DNA from: Tistrella mobilis
GTDB lineage: Bacteria; Pseudomonadota; Alphaproteobacteria; Tistrellales; Tistrellaceae
Direction: 5' to 3'
NCBI RefSeq assembly: GCF_041468085.1
Contig: NZ_CP121015.1
Span: 310,001-374,000 of the forward strand
Length of the DNA stretch: 64,000 bases
Made by a program: the position numbers and the translations under genes. The notes under the pieces are model-generated. The model ran no database searches. It worked only from the letters and a program-made list of their open reading frames with translations, and was not told the origin of the DNA. Within the stretch, counting starts at the first letter, position 1. Each line of letters opens with the position of its first letter. Below are positions 1 to 6,522 of this stretch, one piece after another.

Positions 1-130
1 GATGCACCACCACCAGCGCATCGCCCTCGGGCCAGGTTTCGGCGGTGCGGGCAAGGGCGGTGCCGATGGTCTCGTAGCGCAGCGGCACATCGCTGGTGCC
101 GCAGACATAGCTCATGGTCAGCTCGGACAT
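1..130 (-). CDS. Acyl-CoA synthetase, N-terminal part only (runs off window start)
   Basis: Only the first 43 codons are inside the window. They begin MSELTMSYVCGTSD and continue with a stretch of the type T-I-G-x-A-L-x-R-T-A-x-x-W-P, followed by A-L-V-V-V-H. This is the usual opening of AMP-forming fatty-acyl-CoA synthetases (FadD-like, ANL superfamily), where it precedes the adenylation domain. The ATP-binding and hinge motifs would lie to the left of the window, so substrate class cannot be judged. It is transcribed leftwards, 62 bp downstream of the HD-like protein gene on the same strand, and may share its transcript. The family call rests on a short stretch of sequence. Confidence 0.75.
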   Translation of the reverse strand, partial: MSELTMSYVCGTSDVPLRYETIGTALARTAETWPEGDALVVVH

Positions 131-192
131 GGGGGATGCCGTCTCGATTTCGGGAAGCGGAATGATGTGACGACGAAAGGGGCGGGCGGCGC

Positions 193-1299
193 TCAGCTCA
201 CCATGCCGAGGGCGATCATGCCGCCCAGGGTTTCGGGCCAGCTGCGCGTGCGGCCGGCCTGCAGCAGCACCCGCGCCCAGGCCACCCAGCCCGACCAGGC
301 GATGCGCTTGTCCCAGGCCGTGCCCCAGGCCGACAGAATGTCGAGCCCGATCCGGGCATGGGTGGCGGCGGTGTCGTAATCGCCCTGGGTCAGCGCGATC
401 TGCGCCAGAACCAGATGCGGTTCCGCGATGTCGGGATTGTGCGCGATGGCGGTTTTCAGCAGGGAAACCGCCGCGACCGGGGTCGAGATCGCATGGGCGC
501 GGGTGACGACCTGCCAGTAGAGCGCCACCGCCGCCATTTCGTCGGCCTGGGTCAGGATGCGGCGGCAGCGGTCGAAGACCGGCGGCACGGGCAGGCCCAG
601 ATCGGCCGGCAGGTTGCGCAGCGGCCGGGCCATGCGCGAGGCCAGGCTCCAAGCCTCGTTGCTCGGCATCAGCTGGCCGGGCCAGAGGGAGGCCGCCCAG
701 TTCTCCTTCACCGGCTGGCGGGTCTGCCAGGGGAAGCCCTGGAACACGTCGTCCACCCAGCTGTGCCACTGTTCGGTCAGATCGGCGATCGAGACGATCG
801 CGAAGATCGCCGCGTCCTTCTGCGACAGATGCAGCATGCTGCCGTCTGATTTTTCAAGATCGAGCCCCTCGGCCGGGATGGCGTCGATCTCGGTCAGCTT
901 CTGCACAAAGCGGGTGCGGGGCATCACGCAGAAGGTGTGGATCAGCCGTTCGGCTTCCTCCCCCACCGCGGCTGCCAGCTCGGCCCGTTTCGCCGAGGCG
1001 TCGAACAGCTTCAGGGCGACGAATTCATTGGAATAGACGCTGTGGAACAGGCCCAGCACCCGCACGTCGCGCGGCTGATCCCAGAGAGCCAGGGTGCGAT
1101 AGACGTCCAGCAGATGGTTTTTGAAGGTGCCGGCCTTGTGCCAGGCCTCGCCGGCGCTGCGCGAGAACAGAAGGTCGAGCAGGGCGGGCAGCTCGGCATC
1201 CACCTTCTCCCAGTCGTCGGCCAGCAGGGCCGGCAGCAGCGGGTGCAGGTCGGTGCCGGCCGGTTCAGAGGCAGGGGCGGGGGCAGTCTGGGCGGTCAT
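193..1299 (-). CDS. HD-like/DUF6817-type protein with C-terminal helical repeats
   Basis: Predicted 368-residue soluble protein with no signal peptide. Around residues 55-95 it has a metal-binding-like pattern: HKAGTF, then N-H-L-L-D-V-Y, then G-L-F-H-S-V-Y-S-N. This resembles the degenerate HD fold seen in DUF6817 proteins. Residues 280-340 (A-E-P-H-L-V-L-A-Q-I-A-L-T-Q-G-D-Y) look like tetratricopeptide-type helices. No reaction can be assigned. The start ATG is the only good in-frame one after the upstream noncoding gap. It lies between a partial acyl-CoA synthetase and a nucleotidyltransferase, all on the minus strand. The function is unknown; an HD phosphohydrolase activity would be a guess because the canonical HD pair is not obvious. 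Confidence 0.7.
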   Translation of the reverse strand: MTAQTAPAPASEPAGTDLHPLLPALLADDWEKVDAELPALLDLLFSRSAGEAWHKAGTFKNHLLDVYRTLALWDQPRDVRVLGLFHSVYSNEFVALKLFDASAKRAELAAAVGEEAERLIHTFCVMPRTRFVQKLTEIDAIPAEGLDLEKSDGSMLHLSQKDAAIFAIVSIADLTEQWHSWVDDVFQGFPWQTRQPVKENWAASLWPGQLMPSNEAWSLASRMARPLRNLPADLGLPVPPVFDRCRRILTQADEMAAVALYWQVVTRAHAISTPVAAVSLLKTAIAHNPDIAEPHLVLAQIALTQGDYDTAATHARIGLDILSAWGTAWDKRIAWSGWVAWARVLLQAGRTRSWPETLGGMIALGMVS

Positions 1300-1443
1300 C
1301 GGTCATTCCCTCCGGCGCCGCGTGCCGGCTTCGGGCCGCGGTCGTCTGTTCTTCCACCGACAGGCCCCTTCCCCAGAGACCTGTCTGCGTCGGGTATGAC
1401 ACACCCATTGGCGTTCCGCTGCAAGAGATGTTTGAAAAGGCAA

Positions 1444-2034
1444 TCAATTCACTGGTGCAGAACCCTCCCCCTGGTCGCCCGCAATCCGCAGCAACGGCCA
1501 GCGGTCGCGCCATCCCTTGTCCTTCACCCGCTGGAGATGAACCGCATGGCGTGCACCGGTCATGAAACCGGGCGTTGGCCGGGCGATGATCGCGAACAGA
1601 TCCGCCAGCCCATGCGGGGCTGCCACCCGCAGCTGCCCGCCGGCTGCCAGCTGCACCGCAACGGCGGTTGCCGTCTCGGGCCAATGGCGCATTGCATCCA
1701 CCGCCGAAGCATAGGGCGGGTCGTCATTGCGCAGATGCATACGCGCCTGATTGTCGACCGACCAGCGCACATCAGGCCGTATGGCGGACAACTGCGCCTC
1801 CAATGCCTTGTCCTGCGCGCTGTCGGGCCGTGCGGCATCAAACCAGATGACATCGATGTCATTGCGCGGCAGTTCTGGTGTCCGGCCATGCAGATGATCC
1901 CACACCAGATCCCGTACGAAGCCGGCCGCAACCCAGCAATCGGGGAGGCCGCATGCGGCAACCTCGCCCAGGATCGACAGATGGGCGGGGGATGCGGTTA
2001 CAATGGTGATCAGGCGCCGTTCCAGCGTGTCCAT
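1444..2034 (-). CDS. Nucleotidyltransferase family protein (PF06042-like)
   Basis: The 196-residue reading starting MDTLERRL contains the features of the small nucleotidyltransferase family often annotated DUF925/NTP_transf_6. There is an early A-A-G-F-V-R-D-L-V-W-D segment, then N-D-I-D-V-I-W-F-D supplying the acidic metal-binding pair, and a later pattern ending in V-K-D-K-G-W-R-D-R-W-P. The start at 2034 is preferred over an upstream ATG because it is preceded by GGAGAAAAGGGC and begins directly at the conserved region. The substrate of this family is unknown. It is followed by an 18-residue tail without homology that I recognise. It stands between the HD-like gene and the sulfotransferase locus and is not tightly linked to either. 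Confidence 0.8.
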   Translation of the reverse strand: MDTLERRLITIVTASPAHLSILGEVAACGLPDCWVAAGFVRDLVWDHLHGRTPELPRNDIDVIWFDAARPDSAQDKALEAQLSAIRPDVRWSVDNQARMHLRNDDPPYASAVDAMRHWPETATAVAVQLAAGGQLRVAAPHGLADLFAIIARPTPGFMTGARHAVHLQRVKDKGWRDRWPLLRIAGDQGEGSAPVN

Positions 2035-2192
2035 GCCGCCCTTTTCTCCGTCCGTCTCGATTTTTCGTTCCAGATCAATGTGTTGGTGGCCGAGATATGC
2101 GCGGCTGCCACACGGCCGGACTGCCCTGCCCTTGGCAACGATCATTGCATGATCGCCGGCCCTTCGACAGCCTGAAATCCCCCCAATAAAGT

Positions 2193-2211
2193 CGATAAGA
2201 TATAGTTATCG
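2193..2211. promoter_or_regulatory. Inverted repeat in AT-rich spacer
   Basis: CGATAA and TTATCG form perfect 6-bp arms around a 7-bp spacer, in the AT-rich 288-bp gap between the nucleotidyltransferase start and the sulfotransferase stop. It could be an operator for the nucleotidyltransferase gene or only a local palindrome. The rest of this gap shows no gene. Confidence 0.3.
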
Positions 2212-2322
2212 TACTTTGAGACGAAAAATTACAGAAACGCTGCCGCCTGAAGAAATTGCAGCTCCACCTCCACATAATCACCAAAGGACCAGCCTGGCCC
2301 CATTGCCAACCAGAGCAAGGGG

Positions 2323-3192
2323 TCAGCCCTCCCACCCGCCATCAGCCCGATAGTCGAAGCGCTGCATCATATCTGCCGAGCGCTCCACCAGTTCCCGCAG
2401 CAGCACCGGATCTGCGTCCTGCCAGCCGATGCCGCTCCGTCCCGCGCGGAAAAACACCGGCGAGGCGGCCGGCCGTTCGCGGAACCCGACCTCGCGTTCC
2501 TCGGCTTGCAGGCGGTCGAAGCGGCAGAACTCGACCGCCCGTGCGACCAGCCCGGCATCTTCCGACAGCCCGGCCATTGCGGCGGCCCGGGTGAAGCCGG
2601 CGATCGCATCCGCGCGCAGATCCTCGTATCGCAGGCTGATCACCGGCCAGGGCAGATCATCGGCGGTCCACGAGGCCGTATGACCGGCCCAGCTGCCGAC
2701 GGTTTCAGGCATCGGCAGTTGCAGCCGGTCCATGTCTCCGCCGATGCGGTGTGCCGGGTCCAGCAGCGCGCGGATGGTGTCGTCGATCGTCCAGCCCCGA
2801 TGATGGGCATAGGATGCCGCCACATCGAAGGGATGTCGCACCAGATGGATCACGCCGCGCACGATCTCGGGCGGATAGAGCCAGGCGCCGGCATCCGTGC
2901 GTCGGGCCGCCTCATGGGTTTTCAGAACCAGCGGCACATCCGCCGGCTGCCCCTTCGCGAAACTCCGAAACACCTCGGGCCAGTAGCGGTCGATTTCGGT
3001 GACGGTCAGATCCGATGCTTCGACCGGTCCGAAACGGTCGAAAATCATCCGGCGCTGCACATAAAGGCCGGTTTCGATGTCGTTGATCGAGATCGGCGCC
3101 CGGGCGCGGCGAATCACATGATCCAGCACCAGCCTCGTCCAGGTGTTGCCGGATTTGGGATAGCTCGCAATCAGCACCAGCGCGGCCGTCAA
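2323..3192 (-). CDS. Sulfotransferase A (PAPS-dependent, sulfotransfer_1 type)
   Basis: 289-residue cytosolic sulfotransferase. The 5'-phosphosulfate loop S-Y-P-K-S-G-N-T-W lies at about residues 10-18 and the 3'-phosphate site V-R-H-P-F-D-V-A-A-S-Y at about 112-122. Later there is W-P-V-I-S-L-R-Y-E-D-L, typical of the family. No ATG lies before the P-loop at a sensible distance; the best start is a TTG at 3192 whose last two bases are shared with the TGA of the upstream HPr-kinase-like gene (TTGA), implying translational coupling. The acceptor is unknown. Its context is two sulfotransferases, a P-loop kinase homologue and small peptides, which suggests a peptide or glycan acceptor. A remnant of a closely similar gene is present at 5457-5595. 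Confidence 0.88.
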   Translation of the reverse strand: MTAALVLIASYPKSGNTWTRLVLDHVIRRARAPISINDIETGLYVQRRMIFDRFGPVEASDLTVTEIDRYWPEVFRSFAKGQPADVPLVLKTHEAARRTDAGAWLYPPEIVRGVIHLVRHPFDVAASYAHHRGWTIDDTIRALLDPAHRIGGDMDRLQLPMPETVGSWAGHTASWTADDLPWPVISLRYEDLRADAIAGFTRAAAMAGLSEDAGLVARAVEFCRFDRLQAEEREVGFRERPAASPVFFRAGRSGIGWQDADPVLLRELVERSADMMQRFDYRADGGWEG

Positions 3193-4052
3193 CGCCCGGC
3201 CTCCGCAACCCGTTCGGCCAGGCGTTCGTAAAGTTCGTCTGGCGAAGGCCTGTGCGAAATGCCCAGGCGACACACCCGCAGCTGTGCCGCAAGCCGTGTC
3301 ATCATCGCCATATGCGTTGCCTGCCGGCCCATCGCCCGCACCTGCCCGGGGCGGAAGACCTCGGCGGCCAGGGCTTCGAGCCGGTCGACCCCGCTCAGCA
3401 TAACCGTCTCCCCGCCCCGGTGCAGATCAAGCAGCACCACATGCCCCAGCGCCACCGGCCCCGGCATTTGTATCACCCGGTGCAACACCCGGCCATGCTG
3501 CGGCCGCGCCATGGGCAGCGCCGCGGGGATGATGCCCAGCATCCGGGCGGCATCCGGCCAGAGTGCCACGACCGGCGTGCCCGGCCAGGCAAGCGGCCGT
3601 CCCTCGGCGTCCAGTGTCACCCGAACCACCTCGTCAGCCACGAACCGCCAGCCGCGCCCCAACAGCATTGCCGCCAGCGTCGACTTGCCGGCCCCCGATG
3701 CCCCGCTGATGGCCACTGCCGCCTTGCCCCCGGGCGGCAGCAGACAGGCCGCATGCAATGGCAGCTCCCCCCGCTGATGGATCAACCCGGCAAGCGGGGT
3801 GCGGACGGCGAAATAATTCAGATCCGCGTCGGACACCCCGGCCTCGCCGGCGATCAGAAGCCGCCGCCCCTCCTCGGCCAGAAACCGGCCGATGCCGGGC
3901 ATGCGGATCAGCAACCGGTCAGACGTCGCCTCGACGAACCCGTTCACCGGCACCGCCCCGGCGAGATGGTCGGGAAGGGCCGCGACGCGGTGGATGTCCA
4001 CATCCGGAAGGTCTGGACAGGATGTGATCAGCGACGTCGACGAGGCGGGCAT
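3189..4052 (-). CDS. HPr kinase-like P-loop protein (HprK-related), locus 1
   Basis: 287-residue protein related to the C-terminal catalytic half of HPr serine kinase. There is a conserved histidine in L-P-L-H-A-A (H100), Walker A G-A-S-G-A-G-K-S-T at 117-125, and an acidic V-A-D-E-V segment near residue 140. The N-terminal ~90 residues are a beta-rich region with no Hpr recognition domain. Relatives act in peptide-modification systems, including lasso peptide kinases that phosphorylate the C-terminal serine of the peptide. The start at 4052 is preceded by AGGATCGTT. A longer frame upstream crosses into the divergent gene and is rejected. It is translationally coupled to sulfotransferase A and divergent from sulfotransferase B. 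A second homologue occurs at 50939-51868. Confidence 0.85.
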   Translation of the reverse strand: MPASSTSLITSCPDLPDVDIHRVAALPDHLAGAVPVNGFVEATSDRLLIRMPGIGRFLAEEGRRLLIAGEAGVSDADLNYFAVRTPLAGLIHQRGELPLHAACLLPPGGKAAVAISGASGAGKSTLAAMLLGRGWRFVADEVVRVTLDAEGRPLAWPGTPVVALWPDAARMLGIIPAALPMARPQHGRVLHRVIQMPGPVALGHVVLLDLHRGGETVMLSGVDRLEALAAEVFRPGQVRAMGRQATHMAMMTRLAAQLRVCRLGISHRPSPDELYERLAERVAEAGR

Positions 4053-4064
4053 AACGATCCTGAG

Positions 4065-4093
4065 CTGACTGGCTGCGATTCTGCCGTTATACA
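4065..4093 (+). promoter_or_regulatory. Candidate promoter for sulfotransferase B and peptide A
   Basis: CTGACT and TATACA are separated by 17 bp in the 87-bp divergent gap between the HPr-kinase-like gene and sulfotransferase B. The -10 element matches the vegetative consensus well and the -35 element only partly. Confidence 0.35.
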
Positions 4094-4139
4094 ATGACGT
4101 CCGCCCTGTGGTACAGCCGCCGCCAGAAGCGAAGTTGCC

Positions 4140-4976
4140 ATGTTTACAATCCGCAATTTTATGCGCCCCCGGACGCTTCCTGACCTGCTGATTCTTGGTG
4201 CCCAGCGATCTGGCACGACCTGGCTGTACAGTATTCTTGCCTCGCATCCTGAGGTTGCCGTCGGCCAGGTCAAAGAGCCACAGGCTCTTACCTTGTTCTG
4301 GCCAGAGGCATATGACGTCTGGTCCCGCCTGCTGCCGCCACGCCGCGGCCGCCACGACCGGCGGTTGCGGATCGATGCCAGCCCCTACATGCTCGCCCAT
4401 CCGCTGGCCCCGGCCCGTGCGGCGCAGATCTTCCCCAAGCCGCCGAAGATGATCGTGCTCCTGCGCGATCCGGTCGCCCGCGCCTGGTCACATTACTGTC
4501 ATGAATTGGCTGCCGGCCGCGAGTTTCTGGGGTTTACGGAGGCGTTGCAGGCGGAGGCGGAGCGGCTTTCAGGCGAGGCTGAACGCTTCGACCGGATCGT
4601 TCGTGGTCTTGAGCGCGACAGGCCGGGTATGCCGCATCAATGCTGGTCCTATACCGAAAGAGGCCGCTACGCCCAGCAACTGGATCGATGGCGCCGTCAT
4701 TTCCCGCCAGCAGCCTTGCTGATCCTACGATCGGAAGATCTGTTCAAATCTCCAGGGCCTACCCTTGCCACAGTTGGCGCCTTTCTTGGTCTTGAAGGGC
4801 TTTCACTTCCCGCAACCGAACTCAGGCGCAATGCCGGACCCGCCCATTCGATGCCTGATGCAGCTCAAGCCCTGCTTCGGCAATACCTGCCCGACGGCCC
4901 GGCATGGCATGATGCCTACAATAATATGACGACGCCACTCCCTGATGGACAGGCCGGGAGCGTCCACTTACTCTGA
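4140..4976 (+). CDS. Sulfotransferase B (heparan-sulfate/NDST-like family)
   Basis: 278-residue sulfotransferase with the PAPS-binding loop G-A-Q-R-S-G-T-T-W-L at residues 20-29 and the 3'-phosphate-binding segment L-L-R-D-P-V-A-R-A-W-S-H-Y at about 107-119. A later L-I-L-R-S-E-D-L-F matches the third conserved block. It belongs to the carbohydrate/peptide sulfotransferase branch and is only distantly related to sulfotransferase A. Peptide A starts 38 bp downstream on the same strand, so the two are probably co-transcribed. The segment from codon ~123 to beyond the peptide gene is duplicated in tandem to the right. Possible acceptors include the tyrosine or serine hydroxyls of the neighbouring peptides, but a glycan acceptor is equally possible. 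Confidence 0.88.
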   Translation: MFTIRNFMRPRTLPDLLILGAQRSGTTWLYSILASHPEVAVGQVKEPQALTLFWPEAYDVWSRLLPPRRGRHDRRLRIDASPYMLAHPLAPARAAQIFPKPPKMIVLLRDPVARAWSHYCHELAAGREFLGFTEALQAEAERLSGEAERFDRIVRGLERDRPGMPHQCWSYTERGRYAQQLDRWRRHFPPAALLILRSEDLFKSPGPTLATVGAFLGLEGLSLPATELRRNAGPAHSMPDAAQALLRQYLPDGPAWHDAYNNMTTPLPDGQAGSVHLL

Positions 4977-5461
4977 CGGAGATTTGCCCATGATTTGCGA
5001 AGGAGCATAACCGAATGACTGATCAGATTTCTCCGTCCTCGCACACGAATGCCGCGGACCACACCTCACAGGGGCAAGCGGTCTGGGCGCGCCCGGTATT
5101 GCGGCCCCTGACGATCGCCTCCGAGACGCTCGGTGGCATTCGCGGTACCTCTGATGGCTATTGTGTTTCTTGATTGAAGAACAGACGCCATCGCCGCCGG
5201 AACTGTGTTCAGGCACCCTGAGATAGCCTGTACGCAGGCCGGTGCGGCCGAGGACATGCCCCCGCCTCGTTCCACCTCTCCAGCACCAAAGCCGGCAATA
5301 CGAGTCCGGGACGGCCATCGATCCGGGTAGCCGGGTTCCTGGCGCAATGCCCGGCCTCGTCGGCGCCCGGCCTCGTCGATGTCTGGCTTCCAAGGGCGCG
5401 CTGGCCTCAAACTGCATTAAAGTTTCGCTTATTCGGTGCACACCTGTACCCGTCAGCCGAT
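4507..5461 (+). repeat. Tandem duplication, left copy
   Basis: This segment and 5596-6477 are imperfect direct copies. Each contains the 3' part of the sulfotransferase B gene, a 52-codon peptide gene and about 290 bp of following sequence that ends near a shared TTTCGCTTATTCGGTG. The left copy is the intact one. The right copy lacks about 80 bp inside the sulfotransferase part and carries scattered substitutions. Bases 5174-5456 of this copy hold no gene that I recognise. Confidence 0.92.
5015..5173 (+). CDS. Candidate RiPP precursor peptide A (52 aa, lasso-like pattern)
   Basis: ATG at 5015 has AGGAG nine bases upstream and the frame closes with TGA at 5171-5173. The peptide begins MTDQISPSSH. 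A conserved W24-A-R-P27-V-L29-R-P-L block follows, then S-E-T38-L39, then the C-terminal stretch GGIRGTSDGYCVS. If cleaved after L39, the core has Gly at position 1, Asp at position 8, Cys at 11 and Ser at the C-terminus, with Thr at -2. Those spacings, and the aromatic-x-x-P-x-L leader motif, are those of lasso peptide precursors. The C-terminal Ser is the residue that lasso-peptide HprK-like kinases phosphorylate, and such a homologue lies 1 kb away. No cyclase or protease gene is in the window. Coding status is supported by its conserved paralogues B and C. Confidence 0.72.
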   Translation: MTDQISPSSHTNAADHTSQGQAVWARPVLRPLTIASETLGGIRGTSDGYCVS

Positions 5462-5595
5462 CCGTCCGGCCCGGAAGAACGCCGGTGACTTGCCCGGGCG
5501 TTCCCGAAAACCCACACGCCGTTCCTCTGCCTGCAGGCGGTCGAAGCGGCAGAACTCGACGGCCCGTGCGACCAGCCCGGCATCTTCCGTCAGCC
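5457..5595 (-). pseudogene. Remnant of a sulfotransferase A-like gene
   Basis: Read on the minus strand, this 139-bp piece encodes L-T-E-D-A-G-L-V-A-R-A-V-E-F, then C-R-F-D-R-L-Q-A-E-E-R, then V-G-F-R-E-R-P and F-F-R-A-G-R. This matches sulfotransferase A around its residues 210-255 (DNA at about 2437-2576), with a few substitutions. Nothing before or after it continues the gene. It sits exactly between the two copies of the tandem duplication, in the orientation opposite to them, so it marks a recombination joint involving a third sulfotransferase gene. Confidence 0.82.
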
Positions 5596-5939
5596 TGGCT
5601 GCCGGCCGCGAGTTTCCGGGGTTTACGGAGGCGTTGCAGGCGGAGGCAGAGCGGCTTTCAGGCGAGGCTGGACACTACGCCCAGCAACTTGATCGATGGC
5701 GCCGTCATGGTCATTTCCCGCCATCAGCCTTGCTGATCCTGCGATCGGAAGATCTATTTAAAGCTCCAGGGCCTACCCTGGCCACAGTTGGTGCCTTTCT
5801 TGGTCTTGAAGGGCTTTCACCTCCCACAACCGAACTCGGGCGCAATGCCGGGCCCGTCCATTCGATGCCTGACGCAGCTCAAGCCCTGCTTCGGCAATAC
5901 CTGCCCGACGGCCCGGCATGGCATGGCATGACGCAGTAA
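5596..5939 (+). pseudogene. Truncated copy of sulfotransferase B (3' part)
   Basis: The frame matches sulfotransferase B from L-A-A-G-R-E-F onward, including L-I-L-R-S-E-D-L-F and T-L-A-T-V-G-A-F-L-G-L-E-G-L. It lacks the first ~122 residues with the PAPS P-loop and has lost a further ~27 codons after G-E-A. It also carries a small insertion before F-P-P and ends early at a TAA at 5937-5939, so it cannot encode an active enzyme. It has been carried along by the duplication that created peptide gene B. Confidence 0.9.
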
Positions 5940-6030
5940 TATAACGACGCCCACTCCCTGATGGACAGGCCAGGAGCGTTCACCTATTCTGGCCGGGACT
6001 TGTCCATGACTTGCGCAGGAGCACAACCGA

Positions 6031-6189
6031 ATGACTGATCAGATTTCTCCGTCCTCGCACACGAATGCCGCGGACTGCACCTCAGAGGTGCGATCGGCCT
6101 GGGCGCGTCCGGTATTGCGGCCCCTGATGATCGCCTCCGAGACGCTGGGTGGCGTTCTTAATGGCTATGATGGCTATTGCGGGTCTTGA
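6031..6189 (+). CDS. Candidate RiPP precursor peptide B (52 aa, paralogue of A)
   Basis: ATG at 6031 follows AGGAGCACAACCG and the stop is TGA at 6187-6189. The first 15 residues are identical to peptide A, as is the W24-A-R-P-V-L-R-P-L block and the S-E-T38-L39 end of the leader. The predicted core is GGVLNGYDGYCGS. Gly1, Gly2, Asp8, Gly9, Tyr10, Cys11 and the C-terminal Ser13 are the same as in A, while core residues 3-7 and 12 are changed. A conserved leader with a variable core is the hallmark of RiPP precursor duplication. The region between D15 and W24 also differs (C-T-S-E-V-R-S-A). As with A, the maturation enzymes are unproven. Confidence 0.72.
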   Translation: MTDQISPSSHTNAADCTSEVRSAWARPVLRPLMIASETLGGVLNGYDGYCGS

Positions 6190-6522
6190 TGAAGAACAGG
6201 CGCCATCGCTCGCCGGAACTGTGTACAGGCACCATCAGAGTGGCTGTACGAAGGACGGTGCGGCCGAGGACGTGCCCCCGCCTCGTTCCACCTCTCCAGC
6301 ATCAAAGCCGGCAATACGCGTCCGGGACGGCCATCGATCCGGGTAGCCGGGTTCCTGGCGCAATGCCTGGCCTCGTCGGCGCCCGGCCTCGTCAATGTCT
6401 GGCCTCCAAGAGCGCGCTGGCCCCAAACTGCATTAACGTTTCGCTTATTCGGTGGACACCTGTACCCGTCCGCCGATACAGGGACATTTTATGCGGGCCC
6501 GCCCCTCAGGCATGATCTGCCC

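Larger units (their letters stand above)
5596..6477 (+). repeat. Tandem duplication, right copy
   Basis: Direct imperfect copy of 4507-5461 containing the broken sulfotransferase B fragment, peptide gene B and the conserved ~290-bp downstream segment. Within the peptide gene the leader is nearly identical to the left copy, while codons for core positions 3-7 and 12 differ. The stretch 6190-6522 after peptide B holds no gene that I can support; most of it (to 6477) is the duplicated noncoding segment. Confidence 0.92.

Noticed and set aside
2075-2335. Minus-strand 86-codon frame between nucleotidyltransferase and sulfotransferase A
   Set aside because: It passes through an AT-rich gap and has no motif or ribosome site. 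Its end overlaps the nucleotidyltransferase gene's upstream region.
5174-5456. Possible coding frames in the conserved segment downstream of peptide A (and B, 6190-6477)
   Set aside because: Frames on both strands are interrupted differently in the two copies and none has a recognisable motif or ribosome site. The conservation is explained by recent duplication.
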